DNA of 5,825 nucleotides, from assembly GCA_021205585.1 (NCBI GenBank), contig JAJPXI010000221.1, positions 1 through 5,825 of the forward strand, written 5' to 3'. This document shows positions 1 through 5,261 of the stretch, piece after piece; the first letter of the stretch is position 1; each line of letters starts with the position of its first letter. Under the pieces are notes generated by a model. It was not told where the DNA came from. It worked only from the letters and a program-made list of their open reading frames with translations, and made no database searches. The translations under genes and the position numbers were made by a program. This DNA comes from Oscillospiraceae bacterium (GTDB taxonomy: Bacteria; Bacillota; Clostridia; Oscillospirales; Oscillospiraceae).

Positions 1-1
1 G

Positions 2-360
2 CTCTTGTGCAAAATCATTGCCAGCCGCCGCAGGCGCATTTAATCAGTGCTTCCTAAACAAATCCGGACAAAATTCGACGGCGAGCTTGTCATCGACTAC
101 ACCGCGAGGGAGGTCTATTTTCAGGGCGCACCGGTTCCCCTGCTCCCGAAGGAGTTCGCCATTGTGGAGCTGCTCTCCTCCACCCCGGCCAGCTGTTCAG
201 CAAAGACCACATATTCGAACAGATTTGGGACATCGACAGCAGCGCTGACGTGGGCGTCATCATGGAACACGTCAGTAAAATCCGGGCGAAATTCGCGAAG
301 GCCGGGTGCAAGCCGTATATCCAGACGGTCTGGGGGAGTGGGTACAGATGGGCCCGGTGA
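2..360 (+). pseudogene. OmpR/PhoB-family response regulator, C-terminal DNA-binding part, broken (partial at left edge)
   Basis: This is the end of a winged-helix response regulator that would bind promoter DNA after phosphorylation by a sensor kinase. Frame 2 opens with LLCKIIASRRRRI, which resembles the linker after a receiver domain, then hits TAA at 41-43. The same frame resumes with the OmpR-type N-terminal sheet (IDYTAREVYFQG, 92-127) and PLLPKEFAIVELLSS up to about 181. There the frame is lost by one missing base in CTCCTCCACCCC. The next frame continues the domain with HPGQLFSKDHIFEQIWD, then the recognition-helix region (VGVIMEHVSKIRAKF) and the hallmark wing YIQTVWGSGYRW, ending at TGA 358-360. 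The receiver domain lies off the window. A GTG at 357 could restart translation internally after the nonsense codon, but the frameshift would still destroy the wing. Family identity is clear; the pseudogene status depends on base accuracy. Confidence 0.8.
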
Positions 361-535
361 AGCGGTGGTATCGGAGCGTCCCCATCTGGGTGGCGCTGTT
401 TTTGTCCGTGATGTTTGCCCTGCTGGGAGCCTCCCCGCCTGCGGCGGACTGTCCGGCTTCCTCCCGGCGTTTGCCGCCCTCGGGCTGTTGAGCGGGGGCG
501 CTTATGCCGATATGAAAAGGAAAACGCGAAATTGA
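357..535 (+). pseudogene. Broken membrane-protein frame after the regulator, probable sensor kinase N-terminal remnant
   Basis: A GTG at 357-359 overlaps the regulator's TGA as GTGA, the usual coupling between a response-regulator gene and its kinase gene. An ATG at 348 is an alternative start. The frame begins VKRWYRSVPIWVALFLSVMF and continues ALLGAS: a basic start followed by one hydrophobic helix, typical of a sensor-kinase N terminus. It then loses its hydrophobic sense near CCTCCCCGCC (about 430-440) and stops at 489-491. Shifting by one missing base restores a second hydrophobic stretch (GFLPAFAALGLLSGGAYA) with a basic end, MKRKTRN, and TGA at 533-535. No HAMP, histidine-box or ATPase motif follows, so most of a kinase is absent. 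The repaired product would be about 60 residues with two membrane helices, so a small membrane protein is a real alternative. The kinase reading rests mainly on position. Confidence 0.42.
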
Positions 536-563
536 GGCTCTTCCGTATTTTTCTCCGCCAAAA

Positions 564-1250
564 TTACGCTTTCGGCGCGGCCCCGCCCGCAGGGGAAATG
601 ACCGGCCGGTAGTCCCACCGGCGGCGGGCGACGCAGCGGAAGATGGGCTGGCCCTGGGCGTGGAATTTGGCCTCGTAGTCGGTCATCACCCCACGCACGC
701 CGTTTTTGTGCAGATCCCGGCTGATTTCCTCCAAATCAAAGCCCGCCCTGGGGAACTGGTGCAGGGACCACTCGAACAGGTCCCGGTTGTCCGTCTTAAA
801 CTGGACGCGCCCGCCGCCCCGGAGGACGGCGGCGTAGCGGTTGAGAAAGTCCGGGTGGGTCAGACGGCGCTTGGCCCGGCCGTTGGAGGGCCAGGGGTCG
901 CAGAAATTCAGGTAGATTCTGTCCACTTCCCCCGGCTGGAAGTATTCGGTCAGGCGGGCCGCGTCGGCGTCCACAAAAAATACGTTGGACAGCTGCCGCT
1001 CCATGGCCCGCTCCATGGCCATGACCATGGCGTCGGGCACCCGCTCCACGGCCACGAACAGGGCCTGGGGCTCCAGGGCGGCGCTGTCGCAGGTGAAGCG
1101 GCCCTTGCCGCAGCCCAGCTCCACATACAGCGGGCAATCCGGCCCCATCAGCTCCCGCCAGCGGCCCCGGCGCTGCTCCGGCTCGCGCACCCAAACCGGG
1201 CCGCACCGCTCCATCCTGGGAACCAGGTTTTTCTTTTTTCTCATGCGCAT
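564..1250 (-). CDS. trmB: tRNA (guanine-N7-)-methyltransferase TrmB
   Basis: This SAM-dependent enzyme makes m7G at position 46 in the variable loop of tRNAs, in the cytoplasm. The 228-aa product is the usual family length. Visible motifs in order are the SAM-binding loop ELGCGKG (residues 44-50), the acidic strand end AVER (67-70), the second-site DADA (94-97), the catalytic loop DPWP followed by KRRL (118-130), FKTDN (151-155) and the C-terminal substrate motif TDYEAKF (190-196). The frame is open further upstream to 1400, but that extension lies out of frame across the neighbouring gene, has no family motifs and is low-complexity. The ATG at 1250 follows a GGGGGAG at 8-nt spacing, so I start there. 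The loop reads SNGRA where many members have an Arg-His pair before the KRRL; this is from memory of the family. It lies 41 nt behind the membrane-protein gene and may share its transcript. Confidence 0.95.
   Translation of the reverse strand: MRMRKKKNLVPRMERCGPVWVREPEQRRGRWRELMGPDCPLYVELGCGKGRFTCDSAALEPQALFVAVERVPDAMVMAMERAMERQLSNVFFVDADAARLTEYFQPGEVDRIYLNFCDPWPSNGRAKRRLTHPDFLNRYAAVLRGGGRVQFKTDNRDLFEWSLHQFPRAGFDLEEISRDLHKNGVRGVMTDYEAKFHAQGQPIFRCVARRRWDYRPVISPAGGAAPKA
996..1019 (-). repeat. Perfect 12-bp tandem duplication inside trmB
   Basis: The unit CCGCTCCATGGC occurs twice head to tail. On the coding strand it gives the repeated tetrapeptide AMER-AMER at TrmB residues about 78-85, in the helix between the SAM-binding strand and the NVFFVDAD motif. 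It keeps the frame. The helix length looks normal for the family, so it may simply be helix periodicity plus codon bias and not a recent insertion. Confidence 0.5.
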
Positions 1251-1258
1251 GGCCGTCT

Positions 1259-1265
1259 CTCCCCC
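1259..1265 (-). promoter_or_regulatory. Shine-Dalgarno of trmB
   Basis: GGGGGAG on the minus strand lies 8 nt before the ATG at 1250. It decides between that start and the longer open frame reaching 1400. A second ATG two codons later (1244) would be 14 nt away and is less likely. Confidence 0.6.
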
Positions 1266-1291
1266 GCGTTCCTGTGGTATTTTTCCAGATT

Positions 1292-2236
1292 TTATTGCGT
1301 CTGCTCCCGAAGCCTTCTGCGCAGCCACCGCTGGAGCAGCAGGCAGGAGCAGACCACGATGGCGGCCACGAAGACAGCGGCCAGGGCCACCGTGCGCCAA
1401 TAGGCCGCGTTGGTACTGGTTTTCCAGGCGGTGACAAAGGTTTTGCTCAGGTAATTGCTGCCGGGATATTGTTGCAGCAGCGAATCCTGCACCTGCTCCG
1501 TGTCCTCGCAGACCACCAGGGCGGACAGGAAATAATCGCCGTCCTGTTCCTGCCAGAACTGTTCGGTCTCCTGGGCGAACTGGTCAAAGGTCTCCGGGTC
1601 GTAGGCGTAGTACCCCAAATTGTCCCCGGCCTGGAAGGACACCCAGGCGAAGGGGTAGCTGTGCACGCCGGTCAGGGTGTAGCTCTGGCCGCAAAACTCC
1701 AGAGTCTGCCCCAGGGCGGCGGAGGGGTCGGTGATGCCGTATAGCTGCTCCAGCCAGTCGGCGCTCAGGGCAATCTCCCCCGCCCCGTCCCGGGGGGCCT
1801 CCCCCTCGGTGATGGAGAACAGGGACCACACGCCGGAAACCGAGGCGTAGTCCTCATACACCGCCTGGGGAATGGATCCCGTCGCCTCCATGTCCCCGTC
1901 GATGGCCCGGTCGATCAAGCCGCCGTCCTGGAGGAAAAACACGTCGTCGAACAGGTACACCTGCTCCACGCCCTCCATGGCCGCGATGTCCGGCACGTCC
2001 TCCATGCCGGCGTACCGGCCGGACAGCGCATCGTCGATCTCCAGGCCCCGGACGGAGGCGTACCGCTGGTTGAGCTGGCCAAAGCTCTCGTCCACCGTAT
2101 AGATGTAAATGCCGCTGGTGCTTGGGATTTCATCGGTGCAGTAGTGGTTGACAGCGTAAAAATACCCGAACAGCGCGATGGCCGCCGCGCCGATGAAAAT
2201 CAGTACGCCCTGCATGATATGGATCATTCGTCTCAT
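1292..2236 (-). CDS. Two-helix membrane protein with MacB_PCD-like extracytoplasmic domain (function unknown)
   Basis: I do not recognise a named family. The 314-aa product has a basic start, a membrane helix at about residues 9-28, an outside domain at about 29-279, a second helix at about 280-302 and a very basic tail (RWLRRRLREQTQ), so both ends should lie in the cytoplasm. The outside domain is acidic and aromatic. Its middle, residues 143-195 (TEGEAPRDGAGEIALSADWL, then ALGQTLEFCGQSYTLTGVHS), follows the pattern of the MacB-like periplasmic core of FtsX-type ABC permeases: a 'gEia/vLS' segment, 'ALGqtl' and 'ytltGv'. A true permease would have three or more further membrane spans; here the gene ends after helix 2. 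No ABC ATPase gene is in the window. The ATG at 2236 has GGGGAGG 11 nt upstream. It could be a degenerate permease, an accessory or sensory subunit, or an unrelated bitopic-type protein. Confidence 0.8.
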   Translation of the reverse strand: MRRMIHIMQGVLIFIGAAAIALFGYFYAVNHYCTDEIPSTSGIYIYTVDESFGQLNQRYASVRGLEIDDALSGRYAGMEDVPDIAAMEGVEQVYLFDDVFFLQDGGLIDRAIDGDMEATGSIPQAVYEDYASVSGVWSLFSITEGEAPRDGAGEIALSADWLEQLYGITDPSAALGQTLEFCGQSYTLTGVHSYPFAWVSFQAGDNLGYYAYDPETFDQFAQETEQFWQEQDGDYFLSALVVCEDTEQVQDSLLQQYPGSNYLSKTFVTAWKTSTNAAYWRTVALAAVFVAAIVVCSCLLLQRWLRRRLREQTQ

Positions 2237-2247
2237 AGCAAAAATTA

Positions 2248-2254
2248 CCTCCCC
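2248..2254 (-). promoter_or_regulatory. Shine-Dalgarno of the two-helix membrane protein gene
   Basis: GGGGAGG lies 11 nt before the ATG at 2236, a strong match at a slightly long spacing. It supports that start over the internal Met codons at residues 4 and 8. Confidence 0.5.
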
Positions 2255-2282
2255 GGGACATGGGCTCTATTTCAGGGAACCT

Positions 2283-2311
2283 CTAATAACTATGGCAGGA
2301 GCAGATGGCAA
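2283..2311 (-). promoter_or_regulatory. Possible sigma-A-type promoter for the membrane protein gene and trmB
   Basis: On the minus strand TTGCCA (2311-2306) is followed after exactly 17 nt by TATTAG (2288-2283), in the AT-richer 84-nt gap behind cobU. The -35 matches 5 of 6 consensus bases and the -10 only 4 of 6. Transcription would start near 2276, about 40 nt before the ATG. No terminator hairpin with a T-run is visible between cobU and this point, so read-through from the B12 genes remains possible. Confidence 0.3.
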
Positions 2312-2320
2312 AAGATTTTG

Positions 2321-2857
2321 TCAGATGCCGCAGACATAGTTTTTATAGGCCGCAGGCTTTTTCAAAATGTTCCCCACCCCGCAGACCACCTCCGTCACCA
2401 TGTCCGCCTGTTGGGCCAGCAAGCGGTGAAGGCAGCCCAGCTGGGCCATGTAGGCCTGGGTGTCTCCCAGGTAGTCCTCCCCGCCGGAGGCGATCTCGTT
2501 GCTCACCACCGTCAGATGGCGGCAGCGGCGGCGCAGGGCCAACACCCCCTCCAGCGCCGCCTGGGGGCCGCCCCCGTCCGGGCGGTACATCTCGTTTGCC
2601 AGCAGGTTGCCCAGGCACTCCAGCAGCACGTTGCACCCCTCCGGCAGCTCCAGGCCGGCCAGGTTCACATATCGCTCCACCGTTTCAAAGCCCTTGCCCG
2701 CCCGCAGCAGCCGGTGCCGCTGAATGCGCTGGGCCGCCTGGGCGCCGAAGGGCTCCATAGTGGCCAGGTAGACCCGGCGGCCCGGCAGGGACAGGGTATG
2801 CTCCTCCGCCCAGGCGCTCTTTCCGCTGGCGGCGGTGCCGATGACCAGGGTCAGCAT
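2321..2857 (-). CDS. cobU: Adenosylcobinamide kinase / adenosylcobinamide-phosphate guanylyltransferase
   Basis: This bifunctional cytoplasmic enzyme phosphorylates adenosylcobinamide and then transfers GMP from GTP to give adenosylcobinamide-GDP, the activated form that receives the lower ligand. The 178 aa fit the family. Residues 7-14 form the P-loop GTAASGKS right at the N terminus. VYLATM (29-34) and RIQRHR (44-49) follow, with His48 in the place of the guanylylated histidine of known CobU proteins. Then come FETVE (57-61), LLECLGNLLANEM (a variant of the usual DCLT-W--N segment) and VVSNEIASGG, the family's strand plus turn. The C terminus after VVCGVGNILK is short and looks unconserved. 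The ATG abuts the cobT stop (TAA-ATG) and has no Shine-Dalgarno before it, so translation probably depends on termination-reinitiation from cobT. It is the last B12 gene of the run; cobS does not follow. Confidence 0.93.
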   Translation of the reverse strand: MLTLVIGTAASGKSAWAEEHTLSLPGRRVYLATMEPFGAQAAQRIQRHRLLRAGKGFETVERYVNLAGLELPEGCNVLLECLGNLLANEMYRPDGGGPQAALEGVLALRRRCRHLTVVSNEIASGGEDYLGDTQAYMAQLGCLHRLLAQQADMVTEVVCGVGNILKKPAAYKNYVCGI

Positions 2858-3916
2858 TTAAGACTGGGGGGTGTAGGCGTCGATGCCCAAATGCCCGAAG
2901 GTGTGCCCGCTGTGGTAGACGCTCATGGCCGTGTCCAGCAGCCCCAGGGCGGCCACCGCTCCGGTGCCCTCCCCCAGGCGCATCCCGGCGCAGATCAAAG
3001 GCGACAGCTCCAACTCCTCCAGCATCATCCCCGCCGCCGGCTCCGCCGACAGGTGGCTGGCGGTCAGGGCCTGTTTGACCTGGGGACACAGCCGGACGGC
3101 GCACAGGGCGGCCACGTCGCTGATCACCCCGTCCAGCAGCACGGGCAGGCGGTGCAGCCGCCCTCCGATGCACAGTCCGGTCAGCACGGCCAGATCCAGC
3201 CCGCCCACCTTGTGCAGCACGTCCACCGGGTCGGCGGGGTCGGGTCGGTGGACGGCCACGGCGGTCTGAATGGCGGCGATTTTATTTTGCAGCCCCTGGT
3301 TGGACAGGCCGGAGCCCCGGCCCGCCAGCTCCTCCGGCTCCCGGCCCAGCAGCACGCTGGCCACGGCGCAGGTGGTGGTGGTGTTGCCAATGCCCATCTC
3401 TCCCAGCAGCAGGCAGTCGTCCCCCTGCTGCTTGCGCTCCCCGGCCAGGTCGATGCCCAGCCGGAGGGCCTGGATGCACTCCTGGCGGCTGAAGGCCGGT
3501 TCCACGGTCATGTCCGCCGTGCCGTTGCGAATGCGCCGGGACAGCACGCCGGGAGCGCCGCCGAAGTCCTTCACCCCCACGTCCACGGGCAGCACCTGGC
3601 AGCCCACCTGCCGGGCCATATAGTTGGCCGTGCTGGTGCCTACCCCCAGGGCGGTCGTCACCGCCGCCGTCACCGTCTCGTCCGACTGGCTGACATTGTG
3701 GGCGATCACGCCGTTGTCGGCGCAGACCACCACCAGGGTCCGCCGGTTCAGGGCAAAGTCCACCCGGCCTGTCAGGGCGGCCATTTTGGTGATGGCCGTC
3801 TCCAGGGCTCCCAGGCTGCCCAGGGGCTTGGCCAGATTGTCCCAGTGGGCCTTGGAGGCCGCCAAATCCTCTTCTCTCACAGGGGGCATCCGCGCAAACA
3901 GTTCATCCAGCTCCAT
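2858..3916 (-). CDS. cobT: Nicotinate-nucleotide-dimethylbenzimidazole phosphoribosyltransferase
   Basis: CobT transfers phosphoribose from nicotinate mononucleotide to a lower-ligand base such as 5,6-dimethylbenzimidazole, giving alpha-ribazole 5'-phosphate for the nucleotide loop of B12. The protein is 352 aa from the chosen start, the normal family size. Motifs include KPLGSLG near the N terminus, VVVCADNGV, the SQSDETVTAAV stretch, GEMGIGNTTT (glycine-rich binding loop), and RLGEGTGA near the C terminus, whose Glu (residue 316 from this start) corresponds to the catalytic glutamate of Salmonella CobT. The frame also allows an ATG at 3931, but the ATG at 3916 has an ideal GGAGGAG 6 nt upstream. 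The gene overlaps the end of cbiA by 14 nt and touches cobU. Because CobT enzymes accept several bases, the actual lower ligand cannot be read from the sequence. Confidence 0.96.
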   Translation of the reverse strand: MELDELFARMPPVREEDLAASKAHWDNLAKPLGSLGALETAITKMAALTGRVDFALNRRTLVVVCADNGVIAHNVSQSDETVTAAVTTALGVGTSTANYMARQVGCQVLPVDVGVKDFGGAPGVLSRRIRNGTADMTVEPAFSRQECIQALRLGIDLAGERKQQGDDCLLLGEMGIGNTTTTCAVASVLLGREPEELAGRGSGLSNQGLQNKIAAIQTAVAVHRPDPADPVDVLHKVGGLDLAVLTGLCIGGRLHRLPVLLDGVISDVAALCAVRLCPQVKQALTASHLSAEPAAGMMLEELELSPLICAGMRLGEGTGAVAALGLLDTAMSVYHSGHTFGHLGIDAYTPQS

Positions 3917-5261
3917 TTTGATCTCCTCCATGTCGTTTATAATGCTCCGCCCGGTTCACGAACCGCCGGGCCAGGGGCAGCTGTCCCCCTAAGTGCAGGT
4001 GGGGAAACCCGGCGTACAGACTGGGGGTGCAGACGCCGCAGCGCCAGCGCTTCCCGTTGGCCTTTTCCACCGGCAGCGCCTGCCCCGGCTGGGTGCAGTC
4101 CCAGTGGTGAAACTCGTGGACGGGGATCCGCTCCCCCGCCCGGAACAGCATACTGTCCTCCTGGGGGCACAGATGGGCGTAGCCAAACCGGCGCAGGCCC
4201 CCGGTGGGGAAGCCCCGCCCCGGCAGCACGTCCAGCATGGGGTAAGCCTCCCCCTCCGGGCTCTCCAGCTGCCGCTGCAAATACAGAAAGCCGCCGCACT
4301 CGGCCAGGGTGGGCAGGCCGGACAGAATGGCCGCTTTCAGCGCCTGGCGCATGGAGCGGTTTTCCGCCAGCTGCCCGGCGTGCAGCTCCGGATAGCCGCC
4401 GCACAGGTACAGCCCGTCCATGGCCGGGGGCGCGCTGTCGTGCAGGGGGCTGAAATAGACCAGCCTGGCCCCCTGGCGCTCCAACTCCTCCAGGCCGTCG
4501 GCGTAGTGAAAGCAGAAGGCCTCGTCCCTGGCCACGGCGATGGTGCACCGGGGGGGCGGCGGCGGTGTTCGCGTCTGCTCCCCCTGGGGAACCTCCCCCG
4601 CCAGCCGGAGCAGTTTGGAAATATCCACCGTCTGCTCCAGCTGGGCGGCCACCGCCTGGAACCGCTGCTGAAAATCCGTCACTTCCTCCGCCCTGACCAG
4701 CCCCAGATGGCGGCTGGACAGCCGGGCCTGCTCCATGGGGGGCAGCCAGCCCAGCACCGCAAGGCCGGTCTCCCGCTCCACCAGGGGCTTGAGGTAGTCG
4801 TGCAGGGACTGCTTGCAGTCGGTGAAAATCACCCCCACAATGGGGCAGGGGCGGCGAAAGTCCAGCAGGCCCTTCAGCTGGGCCGCCAGAGTCAGACTGC
4901 CGCCCCCCGGCCGCAGAATCAGCACCGTGGGGATGTTCCACGAAGCGGCCAGCTGCCACGGGCTGGCCTGGTCGGTGCCGTTCAGGCCGTCGTAAAAACC
5001 CATGGCCCCTTCGATCAGGGCGATGCCGGAACGCTGCCCGGCCAGGGTGCGGCCCACCCCCTGCTCCCCCTGCAAAAACAAATCCAGGTTCCGGCAGGGA
5101 ACCCCCAGCACCCGGCTGTGGAACATGGGGTCGATGTAGTCCGGGCCGCACTTGAAGGCCTCCGGCTCCAGCCCCCGGTTTTTCAGGGCGGTCAGCAGGC
5201 CGCAGGTCAGCACCGTTTTGCCGCTGTTGCTGGCCATGGCCGAGAGCATCAGCCGCTTCAT
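3903..5261 (-). CDS. cbiA: Cobyrinate a,c-diamide synthase (glutamine-hydrolysing)
   Basis: CbiA uses ATP and glutamine to amidate the a and c carboxylates of cobyrinate. The 452-aa protein shows both expected halves. The N-terminal synthetase half has a P-loop, ASNSGKT (residues 10-16), then KCGPDYIDPMFH (37-48), the family's substrate and nucleotide motif, and EGAMGFYDG (84-92). A linker with five prolines (233-237) leads to the class I glutamine amidotransferase half. That half has YLCGGYPELHA (285-295), the nucleophile Cys322 in ECGGF, EFHHWD with the likely catalytic His385, and the terminal SLYAGFPHLHL. The shorter CbiP/CobQ pattern does not fit, nor does hydrogenobyrinate-specific CobB by context, though CbiA and CobB are hard to tell apart from sequence alone. 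Its ATG overlaps the cbiT stop as ATGA; only a weak GGGGG precedes it, so translational coupling is likely. Confidence 0.95.
   Translation of the reverse strand: MKRLMLSAMASNSGKTVLTCGLLTALKNRGLEPEAFKCGPDYIDPMFHSRVLGVPCRNLDLFLQGEQGVGRTLAGQRSGIALIEGAMGFYDGLNGTDQASPWQLAASWNIPTVLILRPGGGSLTLAAQLKGLLDFRRPCPIVGVIFTDCKQSLHDYLKPLVERETGLAVLGWLPPMEQARLSSRHLGLVRAEEVTDFQQRFQAVAAQLEQTVDISKLLRLAGEVPQGEQTRTPPPPPRCTIAVARDEAFCFHYADGLEELERQGARLVYFSPLHDSAPPAMDGLYLCGGYPELHAGQLAENRSMRQALKAAILSGLPTLAECGGFLYLQRQLESPEGEAYPMLDVLPGRGFPTGGLRRFGYAHLCPQEDSMLFRAGERIPVHEFHHWDCTQPGQALPVEKANGKRWRCGVCTPSLYAGFPHLHLGGQLPLARRFVNRAEHYKRHGGDQNGAG
3923..3929 (-). promoter_or_regulatory. Shine-Dalgarno of cobT, embedded in the end of cbiA
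   Basis: GGAGGAG, 6 nt before the ATG at 3916, is the best ribosome-binding site in the window. It lies inside the cbiA coding sequence and also inside the alternative 5-codon extension starting at 3931, and so favours the shorter CobT. It should let ribosomes load on cobT independently as well as by coupling. Confidence 0.7.

Noticed and set aside
170..190. Programmed frameshift in the response regulator
   Set aside because: The site has no slippery heptamer or evident downstream stem-loop, and the additional in-frame TAA at 41-43 fits gene decay or errors better.
536..563. Possible bidirectional terminator between the left remnant and trmB
   Set aside because: There is a T-run, but no GC-rich inverted repeat precedes it on either strand; a CGCC/GGCG pairing across a 14-nt loop is too weak.
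1251..1400. N-terminal 50-residue extension of TrmB
   Set aside because: It overlaps the upstream membrane protein gene out of frame, is compositionally poor, and the ATG at 1250 has a proper ribosome site.
660..1403. A 247-codon plus-strand open frame opposite trmB
   Set aside because: It has no recognisable domain and is the antisense shadow of a GC-rich gene; TrmB motifs on the other strand are unambiguous.
2309..2320. CAAAA-GA-TTTTG inverted repeat after cobU as a terminator
   Set aside because: The arms are only 5 bp of mostly A/T with a 2-nt centre and no GC stem, so it cannot form a stable terminator hairpin.
2144..4453. A very long plus-strand open frame (about 769 codons) antisense to cobU, cobT and part of cbiA
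   Set aside because: It reads as low-complexity H/Q/G/A/P-rich sequence with no motif, and lies opposite proteins with clear catalytic motifs. Strong G/C third-position bias in the real genes suppresses stops on the opposite strand.
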